Source: Chlorobiota bacterium
GTDB taxonomy: Bacteria; Bacteroidota; Ignavibacteria; OLB7
Length of the DNA: 64,000 nt
Reading direction: 5' to 3'
NCBI GenBank assembly: GCA_016700335.1
Contig: CP065014.1
Location: 213,501-277,500 of the forward strand
Under the pieces are notes generated by a model. The model saw only the letters and a list, made by a program, of their open reading frames with translations. It did no database searches and was not told the DNA's origin. The position numbers and the translations under genes were made by a program. This document shows, in pieces, positions 1 to 9,438 of this stretch (the stretch's first letter is position 1; each line of letters opens with the position of its first letter).

Positions 1-552
1 TTTGGTTGGCAAAAGTAATTGTTTTTAAATAGAAATTATCTAATGCAATTTTTTTGTAAAAACTAATCTGAACTTTAGAGATTATATCTTTATAATATTA
101 TTTGAATTTCTAGCAGAAAAAATTTAATTTAATAATTTTCAGACTTGAAAAATATGGAGTTAATTTCAGTCGTTTTAAAAATAAATTAATTGTAAAGTCA
201 ATTAAAAAAACACTTATATTTAATAACTAAACTGTATAAATACAAAAAGCTAAATCATATAACTTTAAATTAAGAGTAATAAATTGCATTATTATTTAAT
301 TGTAAAAACAAATCATCGACTTAATGAAAATCCATAAATTGTTAAATATGTTCTTATGAATTTTATATTTAGTTATTTTTGAAGGAGAAATAAAGTATCA
401 AATTGGTAGAAGTATGAACTTTTATTTATTACTTTGGTGTCTTTACATTTCAAACAATTTTAAATTTATTGATTATTTGTTTTAACGGACTTTAATTTAG
501 AAAAGTCTTCTAGATAATTAATAAATTCTACTCAACTTTACATGATAACAAA
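1..552. other. Intergenic region without a recognisable gene
   Basis: Very AT-rich sequence upstream of the first large secreted protein. I see no reading frame with family resemblance, no tRNA-like fold and no clear TAnnTTTG promoter box. A 23-codon frame at 414-485 is discussed under rejected items. The region presumably holds the promoter and leader of the gene at 553. Confidence 0.5.
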
Positions 553-3500
553 ATGATCAAATTTATTACTAAGTACTTCATGAAATACTTTTTGAATGGT
601 TCGTTAAATTTAATATTAGCAATAATATTTTTTTTAATTTTTCAATCTAATATTAAAATATCAGCCCAAAGTTTTGATGAAGGTTCAGCAGGAAGATTGT
701 TTGTAATAGCTTTTCCAGCAACTCAAACAGATAAACTAGATAATTTCTCTACACCTGATAAAACCGAAGCAAATTCATATTTGTGTATGTTCTCTCAAGT
801 CGCACAAACCGTATCAATTAAGCGTCCTGATGGATTATTTGATTTAGTAAAAGTACTTGCTAAAAAGCCATATATATATGATATAGTATCAAAGAATAAA
901 TTAGTTGCCGGAACTATAGATCCTTTTATTCAAACACCAGATGTAGTTAATGCTGGAAGAACTTTCAGGATTGAATCACCTGATCCAATTTTAGTTTATT
1001 GTTATATGGAAACAAAAACTCAAGCAGAGGCTTGGGCTCCAGTTCCATGTGAACAATGGGGTAAAGAGTACTATGCATCAACAGTTCCAGGTACTGTTAT
1101 AAGATTTAGTTCAAGAGGAAATAATATTCCTGCCCCTTCTCAAATTATTACAACATCTTTAGATACTAACACATTAATATATTATCAAGTTCCAGGTTAT
1201 GGAACTGTAAATCAAGCAGCAGTTACTCCTCAAGGCGCAAGGAATGTAGTTTTCATTGGTCAAGATGACTCTTATGCAATTCACAGTGCAGTAAGTATGA
1301 ATGGAAACTTAGTAATTGCAAGTGATATTGGAGGTACTAAAATAACATCAGAAAAACCGTTTGGTGTAATTTCTGGAAACATGAGAAGTAATGGTGGCTT
1401 TCAACCTGATACAGTTTTTCGTGGGATAACTAGAAATTCACATAAAAATATGTTAATAGAAGCTATGTCACCAATTCAAACTTTAGGAAAAGAATTTGTT
1501 TTTATGCCAACATGGGATGGAAAACAAGAATTAGGACTTGCTCCGCAAACAGGTGGTGCATTACGCAAAAATGAAATAGTACGTTTTATAGGTACATCAG
1601 CAAATAATACAGTAGTAACAAGTACAGATTCATATACAACAACTGGTTTGCCATTATTTACTAGACAAATTTCAAATAGTACTGGATCAGTGTTACCAAA
1701 TAATCAGTTTATTGTAACTCCAACAAGCTCAGTATTTTCAACTTTTGAAGCAACATATTTCAAGTCAGATAAACCAACTGAAGCGTATTCCACATCTTCA
1801 GCCTATGCTGAACAAATGTTTGGTGGTCTTACTCTAGAAGGAGCTCAAACATCAGCTTTTACACAAGCCCCATATATGGTTGAATTAGTTCCTCGTGAAC
1901 AATGGATTAAATCAGGACCGTTTTTCACTCCGGAAACTGCAATGGACAATTATTTGAATATTGTTACAGACTCCGCAACAGCTTCTTCACAGAGTATTGA
2001 AATTACTAACAATAATGGTTCTGCTTCTAAAATTATTTTTACAAAAAAAGTTAAAGGAAGTGATTTAGTTTGGGCAACAATTAAGTTGCAAATGAATACA
2101 TTTGGCTTTTTAAATTCATCTTCAGGTAAATTTTATGCAGTATGTTATGGATTAAGTCGTGATAACAGTGGTTTTGAAAACCAACGACCAAGAGCACAAT
2201 ATCTTGAGTACTCATCACGTAGTTATGGTTACCCAATTGCACCTAATAAATGGTATCTTCAGCCCCATGATTCTGTTAAAATAGATACTAGTTATACTTG
2301 CCCTGCTTTAGATGTAAATGCAAGTATATTAAATCTAAATAAATCTGGATTCAGATCTGTACTTTTAGAAAATAATAATAACTCAAAAATATTATTCGTT
2401 AAGCCAACAAGTTATTTTAGAGTTATTGGAGATTCAAACATTTCCTTTAAAGTTGTCCCTGTTAATCAAACAAAAGACGCCTCTGCAACAGTCGTTATTA
2501 TGGATAGAACAGGGTACAGTTGGAAACTACAATATAATTATTATTCAGAGAAACTTACTTTACTTAAAGATACAATTCTAATGGGTGAAGTAACACCTCA
2601 AATTGAATCAAAATTAATTGAATTTGAAGCTGTAAATAATAATTCAAAAACTGTTGTTCTTACTAAAGTAGATTTTGTAAATAAATTATGGGGATTTACT
2701 TTTGTTTCATCTGAACCTCCATTGCCAGCAACTTTAAAACCAGGAGAAAAAGTATTAATAAAAATTAGTCAAACTCCTCCACCAGAATCAGCAAGAAAAG
2801 TATTTTATAGAGATAGTATTTTATTGCAGACTGAATGTACTCAAACAATTGCAACAGTATATTCTCTAAGGGGAAATGAACCTTGGATTTATATTGATGA
2901 CTTAAATTTTGGTGATTTACTTCCGGGAGAATCAAGAACAAAAACTTTGCAAGTATGTAATATAGGTGGTGGAATAGTTGCCTTTAAAAGCCCTGGTCCT
3001 GGTAGAGATGTTGTTGAATGGTTGAATCGTAGTTTTTCAATAAGCCAAGCTGAACTTGTCAAATTAAGAAATGCAAAAATTGGTCATCAAGAATGTATTG
3101 ATGTTGAGATTACTTTTAAATCAGACACAGAAGGCTATTATGTGAATAAATCTCAATTCTATTCAACAGCAGCTGGAAGACGTGATACATCATATTGGAC
3201 AGCTTTTGTAAAGGTGCCTGGTCCTCGTGTTTCGTCTTATGATTTTAGCACTAAGCAAGTTACAACTCCATTAAATAGTTGTACTAAAAATGATACAACT
3301 AAATATGAAACAATTGTAAAAGCTTGGAATAATGGTTCAGGTGAATACGTAATAAAGAATTTTGAATTAATAGGAAAAGATGCTCAAGATGGATATTTTT
3401 CATTTGGTAACAAACCTAAAATTCAAATTGGAGATAAACTAAGAGGCAAGGATTCAACTGAAGATAATTTTAGATATCAACTTGTTTATTTTTCTCCAAA

Positions 3501-4995
3501 AGATGAAAGAGAATATAGTTGTAAACTAAGGTTAGTTACAGGGGTTGGTGATACAGTTGAAAGTATAATTAGAGGAACAGGAATTGAATCGCATGTAAAA
3601 GTAGATCCAGTTAATTTTGGTTTAGTTGATTCGTTTGGTGTTTACTATTACAAAACATTATCTGTAAAATCAGTTGGAACAAGACCATTTTCAATATCTG
3701 GAATTACAATTCAAGGTGATTTTGAAATATCTTTTGATCCATTATTTCCTTTGCCAAAACCAGATAGAATTAAAACTCTTGCTATTGGCGAAAGTTTTGA
3801 TATTCCTGTTCGCTTTAGAGCATCAAAAAATGGGAAGAAAAGTGCAAATGTATGTGTTGTAGGCGATCATTCCAAATGTGATGATAGCTGTACTGTTATA
3901 AATGTGGAATTGCTTCACATTGATTCTATTCCACCAAAATCAGAAGCAATTGCGACAAAAGTTAATTTTAAAGATGTCATTTCTTGCTCTAATGATTCGA
4001 GTGAAATAAATGTTACAAATACTGGCGATGCAGTACTTTTGATTAAAACCGCTTTGCTAACCCCAAACAATCCAGCTTTTATAGTTTCAGATATTAACCC
4101 AACAATTATAAGAAAGGGGGAGAAAGTTTCTATCCCTGTTTCTTTCTATCCAAAAAATGATTTACCAGATTCAGCAGATGTGTTAATTAATTGTTTTGAT
4201 TCTACAGGAACTAAAGTATTAACAACCACTTTCACAAAGCTTTATGGAAAAGGATTTAGTTTGATTACAAATACCTCAATTAGCAATATTAATTCTCCTA
4301 AACCAGAAGGATTGATTCCAATTCCAGTTTTAGTTAATGATAATTCAGCAGATACTGGCAACGTAAGTAGTTTGAAATTTACTTTGACTTATCAAACAAA
4401 CTGTATAATACTTGCAAATCAAACTGATGTAAATACAGAATCTTTAACAAAAGGAACTTTAATTGATGGGTGGAAAGGGAATGTTTTAAGTAATATACCA
4501 GGCACATTAAGCGTTATATTTACTGCTCCTCAAGGTGAAATACTCAAAGGTAAAGGAACTTTATTAAATCTTGAATTTGGCTTGTTTTTAGGTCAGTCTT
4601 TAACAAGTAAAATTACATATACATTAGAACAAAATGAACAAGTTAAATGTGTAAAGTTTACAACCAATTCAGCTAATGTTTCAATTGATAGTGTTTGCGG
4701 ATCAAGCATTAGGTTAATAGAATTAACTAACAATAATTATTCTCTTGACCAAAACAAACCAAATCCATTTAATCCTTCAACTAATATCTCTTTTACATTA
4801 GGTCTTGATGGGTATAGTTCGATAGAAATTTTCAACTCAATTGGTGAAAAAGTTGAAACATTAGTTAATACATATTTGAAATCAGGAAGCTATGTTATAG
4901 AATGGGATGCAGCAGCATATCCATCAGGTTTATATTATTATACACTACACTCAGGAAGTTGGAGAAAAACTAATTCAATGCTATTACAGAAATAG
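553..4995 (+). CDS. Giant T9SS-secreted IgGFc-binding-like protein with cohesin-like module
   Basis: A 1480-residue secreted protein of unknown precise role, probably cell-surface adhesion or matrix. A signal peptide (about residues 1-38) ends in an SAQ cleavage site. Residues about 165-450 resemble the IgGFc-binding N-terminal domain family. Residues about 780-1230 look like repeated choice-of-anchor-D/ASPM-SPD-2-Hydin Ig-like modules. Residues about 1250-1375 resemble a cohesin-like domain, and about 1400-1480 form a type A T9SS sorting tail with the motif PNPFNPST and a terminal G-x-W-x-K-T segment. The start at ATG 553 is set by the signal peptide. It stands alone. A shorter paralog with the same architecture lies at 15568-19311. 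Domain calls are from visual similarity; ligand and function are unknown. Confidence 0.85.
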   Translation: MIKFITKYFMKYFLNGSLNLILAIIFFLIFQSNIKISAQSFDEGSAGRLFVIAFPATQTDKLDNFSTPDKTEANSYLCMFSQVAQTVSIKRPDGLFDLVKVLAKKPYIYDIVSKNKLVAGTIDPFIQTPDVVNAGRTFRIESPDPILVYCYMETKTQAEAWAPVPCEQWGKEYYASTVPGTVIRFSSRGNNIPAPSQIITTSLDTNTLIYYQVPGYGTVNQAAVTPQGARNVVFIGQDDSYAIHSAVSMNGNLVIASDIGGTKITSEKPFGVISGNMRSNGGFQPDTVFRGITRNSHKNMLIEAMSPIQTLGKEFVFMPTWDGKQELGLAPQTGGALRKNEIVRFIGTSANNTVVTSTDSYTTTGLPLFTRQISNSTGSVLPNNQFIVTPTSSVFSTFEATYFKSDKPTEAYSTSSAYAEQMFGGLTLEGAQTSAFTQAPYMVELVPREQWIKSGPFFTPETAMDNYLNIVTDSATASSQSIEITNNNGSASKIIFTKKVKGSDLVWATIKLQMNTFGFLNSSSGKFYAVCYGLSRDNSGFENQRPRAQYLEYSSRSYGYPIAPNKWYLQPHDSVKIDTSYTCPALDVNASILNLNKSGFRSVLLENNNNSKILFVKPTSYFRVIGDSNISFKVVPVNQTKDASATVVIMDRTGYSWKLQYNYYSEKLTLLKDTILMGEVTPQIESKLIEFEAVNNNSKTVVLTKVDFVNKLWGFTFVSSEPPLPATLKPGEKVLIKISQTPPPESARKVFYRDSILLQTECTQTIATVYSLRGNEPWIYIDDLNFGDLLPGESRTKTLQVCNIGGGIVAFKSPGPGRDVVEWLNRSFSISQAELVKLRNAKIGHQECIDVEITFKSDTEGYYVNKSQFYSTAAGRRDTSYWTAFVKVPGPRVSSYDFSTKQVTTPLNSCTKNDTTKYETIVKAWNNGSGEYVIKNFELIGKDAQDGYFSFGNKPKIQIGDKLRGKDSTEDNFRYQLVYFSPKDEREYSCKLRLVTGVGDTVESIIRGTGIESHVKVDPVNFGLVDSFGVYYYKTLSVKSVGTRPFSISGITIQGDFEISFDPLFPLPKPDRIKTLAIGESFDIPVRFRASKNGKKSANVCVVGDHSKCDDSCTVINVELLHIDSIPPKSEAIATKVNFKDVISCSNDSSEINVTNTGDAVLLIKTALLTPNNPAFIVSDINPTIIRKGEKVSIPVSFYPKNDLPDSADVLINCFDSTGTKVLTTTFTKLYGKGFSLITNTSISNINSPKPEGLIPIPVLVNDNSADTGNVSSLKFTLTYQTNCIILANQTDVNTESLTKGTLIDGWKGNVLSNIPGTLSVIFTAPQGEILKGKGTLLNLEFGLFLGQSLTSKITYTLEQNEQVKCVKFTTNSANVSIDSVCGSSIRLIELTNNNYSLDQNKPNPFNPSTNISFTLGLDGYSSIEIFNSIGEKVETLVNTYLKSGSYVIEWDAAAYPSGLYYYTLHSGSWRKTNSMLLQK

Positions 4996-5170
4996 TTAAA
5001 TAAATTTTATTAAGATTATCACTAACAATTTCCAATTTTGAAAATACAAAATCAAACTTTTAACATTTGTGAGTTGAATACAAGCAATAATGTTCCAGTA
5101 TTTAATAACCAATGCTTATTTAAGTAATTCAATTGCCTTTTAAATTTGAATAATATCTCTAATTATAATC

Positions 5171-5749
5171 ATGAAGGAAAAGGTTGATTGGTATTTTGAA
5201 AAGGATAATATATGGCAAAAAGAAATAAAATTATTAAGGTCTATAATTCTTGATTGTCAGCTAACAGAAGAATTAAAATGGGGTGTTCCAACTTACACTT
5301 ACAAGAAAAGTAACATTGTATTGATTCATACTTTTAAAGAATATTGTGCAATTTTATTTCCCAAAGGTGTTTTACTAAAAGATTCAAAAAGTGTACTAAT
5401 TCAACAAACAGAGAATGTTCAATCAGCAAGACAAATTCGATTTACATCTGTTAATGAAATTGAGAGTTTGAAATCAATTTTAAAAGAATATGTTTTTGAA
5501 GCTTGTAAAGTTGAAGATCTTGGTTTGAAAGTAAAATTAAAAAATACAATTGAATATAAGTTACCAGAAGAATTCCAAAGCAAATTAATAGAAAACCCTG
5601 CTTTAAAAACTGCATTTGAATTATTAACACCAGGAAGACAAAGAGCATACATTCTTTACTTTTCACAACCAAAACAATCTAAAACTAAAATTGCAAGAAT
5701 AGAAAAATTTAAAGAACAAATTCTCATGGGAAAAGGGTTATTGGATTAG
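5171..5749 (+). CDS. YdeI/OmpD-associated family protein with DUF1801
   Basis: A 192-residue cytoplasmic protein. The N-terminal ~110 residues match the DUF1801/YdhG-type fold (a E-L-K-W-G-V-P-T-Y segment near residue 35 and an F-P-K-G segment). The C-terminal ~70 residues match the YdeI tail, with E-x-L-x-P-G-R-Q-R-A-Y followed by an A-K-Q/S-K-T-R-x-x-R-I-x-K-type helix. Length fits the family. The biochemical role is not established. It has a free-standing ATG start and no signal peptide. The downstream gap holds the start of the GxxExxY/inverted-repeat element, whose hairpin could also help end this transcript. Confidence 0.85.
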   Translation: MKEKVDWYFEKDNIWQKEIKLLRSIILDCQLTEELKWGVPTYTYKKSNIVLIHTFKEYCAILFPKGVLLKDSKSVLIQQTENVQSARQIRFTSVNEIESLKSILKEYVFEACKVEDLGLKVKLKNTIEYKLPEEFQSKLIENPALKTAFELLTPGRQRAYILYFSQPKQSKTKIARIEKFKEQILMGKGLLD

Positions 5750-5772
5750 GCTTTTTATTTATTAAGAAAATA

Positions 5773-5808
5773 GCCACGAATGCACGAATAAAAAATAGCA
5801 TTCGTGGC
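5773..5808. repeat. Left REP-like hairpin of the GxxExxY element
   Basis: GCCACGAATGC (5773-5783) and GCATTCGTGGC (5798-5808) form a perfect 11-bp stem around a 14-base AT-rich loop. The first 19 bases recur as the inverted copy at 6197-6215 and as the left arms of the hairpins at 8734 and 8891. It lies 23 bases after the YdeI-type gene and 10 bases before the GxxExxY start. Confidence 0.9.
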
Positions 5809-5818
5809 AAGAAATATT

Positions 5819-6193
5819 ATGGATAAAATTTTATATAAGGAAGAAAGTTACTTGATAATAGGTAGATGTATGTAAGTGCATAATAATCTCGGAGCTAGAT
5901 TTTCGGAGATAGTTTATAAAGATGCATTAGAATATGAATTCAGAAAAGCCAATATCTTATTTGAAAGAGAAAAAATGTATGAAGTTAATTACAAAGGAAT
6001 CATTCTACTTCACAAATTTTATGCTGATTTTGTAGTAAATGGAAATATAATTTTAGAAATTAAATGTTTTTTACTAATTCCAGATGAGTTTATAGCACAG
6101 GCAATTAATTACTTAAAAGTATCTCAAAATAGTTTAGCTTTAATTGTGAATTTTGGGGAATTAAAATTGAATTACAAAAGAATTATTCTTTGA
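5819..6193 (+). pseudogene. GxxExxY protein (PDDEXK_3-like), interrupted by an in-frame TAA
   Basis: Reading from ATG 5819 gives an 18-residue start (MDKILYKEES...GRCM), then TAA at 5873-5875, then in the same frame VHNNLG and the rest of a GxxExxY protein through 6193. Family members normally read through this point as C-x-E-V-H, so the stop most likely replaces a Glu codon (GAA to TAA). The family motif is degraded to G-A-R-F-S-E-I-V-Y. A PD-(D/E)XK-like signature is visible as A-D-F-V-V followed by E-I-K. The C-terminus (N-F-G ... Y-K-R-I-I-L) is complete. A GTG at 5876 could in principle restart a 105-residue product. The biological role of the family is unknown. Inverted repeats flank it on both sides. 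Confidence 0.85.
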
Positions 6194-6196
6194 TTC

Positions 6197-6215
6197 TTAT
6201 TCGTGCATTCGTGGC
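6197..6215. repeat. Right inverted repeat of the GxxExxY element
   Basis: TTATTCGTGCATTCGTGGC is the exact reverse complement of 5773-5791. It starts 3 bases after the GxxExxY stop codon, so gene and repeat end together. Confidence 0.9.
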
Positions 6216-6403
6216 AAACAACTATATAAAAACTAAAGTAGAAAAGTTGAACAAAAATTTGATAAGACCATTTTAAACATTTATTGGATTCTTAACCTTA
6301 AAATATAATTTGATATAACAAAACAAATCTTATTTATTCAAAATCCAAAAAGAATCTATTCTCGTACTTTGATGAAATATCAAATTATTTTCCAACTTTT
6401 AAA

Positions 6404-8680
6404 ATGCGATTTCATATAGAAAATATTTACTTTCTTTTAATTTGTTTGTTAACATTTTCAGTTCCCATCTTATTAAAATCTCAAGAAACTGATAAAGGAA
6501 TTTATTTAGTAAATATTAATTCAAAAATACCATTACAAGATGTATCTGTAAAAAGTAATGATAATAGTTTTAATACAATTTCAGATGAGAATGGTTTTAT
6601 TGATTTAAAAAATTTGTCAGTTTTATCAAAAAATTTAATAATATCATGTGTCGGTTTTCAATCAATAAATATTGAAATCACAAAACTCACTTTTATTAAT
6701 AAAAGTTCAATTATTTATTTAACCCCCAAAGTTACAAGCATACAGGAAGTAAATGTTGTCGTATCTGCAAATAAAGGAATCTTTAAAACAATTAGTGATT
6801 TAGATATTCATTTACGTCGAATAAATAACTCACAAGAAGTTTTGAGAATGGTTCCTGGTTTATTTATTGGTCAACATGCAGGCGGTGGTAAAGCAGAGCA
6901 GATATTCTTAAGAGGCTTTGATATAGACCATGGAACAGATATAAATATTTCAGTTGACGGTATGCCAGTTAATATGCCAAGTCATGCGCATGGTCAAGGC
7001 TATGCCGATTTGCATTTTGTAATCCCTGAAATAATTGATAATGTAAATTTTAATAAAGGACCATATTATGCTGATAAAGGAAATTTTACAACTGCAGGTT
7101 TTGTTGAGTTTAAAACAAAAGATTATTTAGAAAGTAATTTTGTAAAAACAGAAGGTGGTCAGTTTAATACTTTTCGTGGAATAGCTGGTATTAATATATT
7201 AAAACCTGAAGGACAAAAACGAGATCAAAGTTTATATTTTGCTGGAGAAGGTTCGTTTACTAAAGGGTATTTTGAAAGCCCACAAGATTTTAGTCGCTTT
7301 AATGGTTTGCTTAAATATCATGGTAACATTAACAATCAAAACACATTAAACGCAACACTAACTGGGTTTAAAAGTAATTGGCATGCATCAGGTCAAATAC
7401 CCGATCGAGCAGTTGAAAATGGCAGTGTTGGTTTTTATGGAGCAATTGATAATACCGAAGGTGGAAGTACTTCTCGTCATAATTTAAATATTGCTTTGCA
7501 AAGCAGATTTAGTGATGGTGGTTTGCTTAATAATCAACTTTATTATAGCAAATACAATTTTGAATTATATTCCAACTTCACTTTTTATAAAGAGGATCGA
7601 ATAAATGGTGACCAAATAAGGCAGAAAGAAAGCAGGAATATTATTGGCTACAATGGATTTTATCAAAAAGATTCTTATATAGGAAAATTAATCACAGAAA
7701 CTAAGGCTGGTGTTCAAATAAGATATGATATTGTTGATGATATAGAATTAACTCGTACAAAGAACAGAATTGTAAATACTAAAGAAATAATGATTGGTAT
7801 TGTTAATGAGTTAAATGCTGCAGCTTATTTATCACAAAATATATCTTTATCAGATAATTTTGACATAACTGGAGCATTAAGATTTGATTATTATAATAAC
7901 CAATATAATGATAAATTAATTTCACAAGGATTAACATCAAATTCAACAATCATAAGTCCGAAACTAAATTTCAATTATCGTGCAAATGATAATGTACAAT
8001 TATATTTGTATAATGGCAAAGGATTTCATAGCAACGATACAAGAGTAGCTGTACAACAAAATGGAAAGAAAGTTTTACCACCTGCTTATGGAACAGATTT
8101 AGGTGGAATTTTTAAAATTGGTGATAACTTAATAGTTCAATCAGCATTATGGTATTTATGGCTTGACCAGGAGTTTGTATATGTAGGTGATGAAGGTATA
8201 GTTGAACCAGGAGGTCAATCACAACGATTAGGCTTTGACCTTTCAGCAAGATTTGAAGTGGTGAAAAATCTATTTGTAGATGTAGACTTAAGTCTTGCAA
8301 ACCCAAAGTCTGTTGGTGTTGTTGCTTCTGAAAGTTATTTGCCATTAGCACCTTGTTTCACAAGTGTTGGAGGTCTTACTTACAGAAATGAAAAAGGGTT
8401 AAATGGAAGCTTACGTTATAGGTTTATGGACTCCAGACCAGCAAATGAAGATAATACAATTATAGCTGAAGGGTACTTTATAATTGATGCAGCAATTAAT
8501 TATAATACGAGTAATTGGGAAGCTGGATTATCTATTCAAAACCTGCTAAATACTAAATGGAAGGAAACTCAATTTGACACTGAAAGTCAGTTACAATCTG
8601 AATCGGCACCAATTTCAGAAATTCACTTTACTCCTGGAACTCCATTTTTTGGAAGACTAAGTTTTACAATGTTTTTTTAG
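6404..8680 (+). CDS. TonB-dependent outer-membrane receptor
   Basis: A 758-residue outer-membrane transporter for an unknown large ligand, energised through TonB/ExbBD (none encoded here). A signal peptide covers about residues 1-27. Residues about 32-110 are a carboxypeptidase-regulatory-like beta-sandwich (CarboxypepD_reg type). A plug follows at about 125-240 with an L-R-G-F-D-I-D-H-G segment, then an H-A-H-G-Q-G-Y-A-D-L-H stretch that is histidine-rich for a plug. The remainder is a 22-strand-type barrel ending in aromatic ...FTMFF, the usual terminal Phe for BAM insertion. There is no SusD partner next to it, so it is not a SusC pair. The histidines might hint at a metal or metal-chelate ligand, but that is speculation. 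Confidence 0.9.
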   Translation: MRFHIENIYFLLICLLTFSVPILLKSQETDKGIYLVNINSKIPLQDVSVKSNDNSFNTISDENGFIDLKNLSVLSKNLIISCVGFQSINIEITKLTFINKSSIIYLTPKVTSIQEVNVVVSANKGIFKTISDLDIHLRRINNSQEVLRMVPGLFIGQHAGGGKAEQIFLRGFDIDHGTDINISVDGMPVNMPSHAHGQGYADLHFVIPEIIDNVNFNKGPYYADKGNFTTAGFVEFKTKDYLESNFVKTEGGQFNTFRGIAGINILKPEGQKRDQSLYFAGEGSFTKGYFESPQDFSRFNGLLKYHGNINNQNTLNATLTGFKSNWHASGQIPDRAVENGSVGFYGAIDNTEGGSTSRHNLNIALQSRFSDGGLLNNQLYYSKYNFELYSNFTFYKEDRINGDQIRQKESRNIIGYNGFYQKDSYIGKLITETKAGVQIRYDIVDDIELTRTKNRIVNTKEIMIGIVNELNAAAYLSQNISLSDNFDITGALRFDYYNNQYNDKLISQGLTSNSTIISPKLNFNYRANDNVQLYLYNGKGFHSNDTRVAVQQNGKKVLPPAYGTDLGGIFKIGDNLIVQSALWYLWLDQEFVYVGDEGIVEPGGQSQRLGFDLSARFEVVKNLFVDVDLSLANPKSVGVVASESYLPLAPCFTSVGGLTYRNEKGLNGSLRYRFMDSRPANEDNTIIAEGYFIIDAAINYNTSNWEAGLSIQNLLNTKWKETQFDTESQLQSESAPISEIHFTPGTPFFGRLSFTMFF

Positions 8681-8699
8681 TCTAAATATATCTTTACAG

Positions 8700-8848
8700 A
8701 GGTATTTCTTTTAAAAAATAATAGAAGAAAATTGCCACGAATGCACGAATAAAATAAACATTCGTGAATTCGTGGCATATAAATATAGTTAAAAACAGAA
8801 ATTATCTCTCCTAATCTATTGAAATACAAAACAGATTGAAAAACTAAG
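8700..8848. repeat. Tandem duplication, copy 1, containing a REP-like hairpin
   Basis: About 149 bases starting AGGTATTTCTTTTAAAAAAT and ending GATTGAAAAACTAAG. They recur at 8857-9005 with a 157-base offset and about ten differences. The copy contains the hairpin at 8734-8776. It begins 20 bases after the TonB receptor stop codon. Confidence 0.9.
8734..8776. repeat. Solo REP-like hairpin, same family as the GxxExxY element ends
   Basis: GCCACGAATGCACGAAT at 8734-8750 pairs with ATTCGTGAATTCGTGGC at 8760-8776, a 17-bp stem with a single mismatch and a 9-base loop. It looks like the left and right ends of the 5773-6215 element joined without the gene, as in a MITE-like derivative. Confidence 0.9.
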
Positions 8849-8856
8849 CTCTAATT

Positions 8857-9005
8857 AGGTATTTCTTTTAAAAAATTATAGAAGAAAATTGCCACGAATG
8901 CACGAATAAAATAAACATTTGTGCATTCGTGTCATATAAATATAGATAAATACAGAAATTATCTCTCCTAATCTATTGAAATTCATAACAGATTGAAAAA
9001 CTAAG
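8857..9005. repeat. Tandem duplication, copy 2
   Basis: Second copy of the ~149-base unit at 8700-8848, separated from it by 8 bases. Differences such as AATAATAG versus AATTATAG show the duplication is not brand new. Confidence 0.9.
8891..8933. repeat. Second solo REP-like hairpin
   Basis: GCCACGAATGCACGAAT at 8891-8907 faces ATTTGTGCATTCGTGTC at 8917-8933. Two bases in the right arm have changed relative to a perfect stem. One internal position (GCATT) is restored compared with the hairpin at 8734, so the two copies carry different mutations. Confidence 0.88.
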
Positions 9006-9438
9006 ATCTTACTTCAACTTGATAATTTGTTATTTGTAGCACTTTTAATTTATGAATTTAGTACAATAAAATTTGTAGATTCTAGTTTAGTTAAAAAATC
9101 TATTTAATAAAATTCTTTACTTTCAAGAAACAATTTTTATTCATTAAATTTTTGTTATTAAATTTTATGGATAAAAAGTTGTAAATTTCAGAATCTCAAA
9201 ATGTAGTTTTATAACTACTATTATTTTTTTCTCTTTTTTCATAATTAAACTAATAATCTTTACGATAACTAATTGGAACTAATGTAAGAGAATAATGTAC
9301 TTTATTTTGAAGTATGTTATTATCAAACTTTACAGATTTAGCTAATTTATTTTTGTTAGGGCAATATGCCTTATACATTTTTTATTTTACAACTAAACAT
9401 TTTTCAATGAAATTATTTAGTAAAATCAATTTTCCACT
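9006..9438. other. AT-rich intergenic region, no gene seen
   Basis: About 430 bases between the tandem duplication and the lytic transglycosylase gene. I find no credible reading frame, RNA fold or clear TAnnTTTG box. It likely carries the promoter of the gene at 9439. Confidence 0.5.

Larger units (their letters stand above)
5773..6215 (+). mobile_element. Candidate GxxExxY element bounded by 19-bp inverted repeats
   Basis: GCCACGAATGCACGAATAA at 5773-5791 and its exact reverse complement at 6197-6215 enclose one GxxExxY reading frame that stops at 6193, only 3 bases before the right repeat. The left repeat is itself part of a hairpin (5773-5808). Solo hairpins of the same family occur at 8734-8776 and 8891-8933. 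The compact arrangement of terminal repeats plus one nuclease-like gene looks like a small mobile or domesticated repeat-associated unit. No target-site duplication was established, so mobility is inference. Confidence 0.45.

Noticed and set aside
420..439. 20-base exact match to 36996-37015 (TTTTATTTATTACTTTGGTG)
   Set aside because: It matches the 3' end of the hypothetical gene at 36998, but the similarity stops at once on both sides. In this AT-rich sequence a single 20-base match is weak evidence for a real repeat.
414..485. 23-codon hydrophobic frame after a GGAG-like sequence
   Set aside because: The purine-rich stretch is nearly 30 bases away from the ATG, the peptide matches nothing recognisable, and frames of this size are common in AT-rich spacers.
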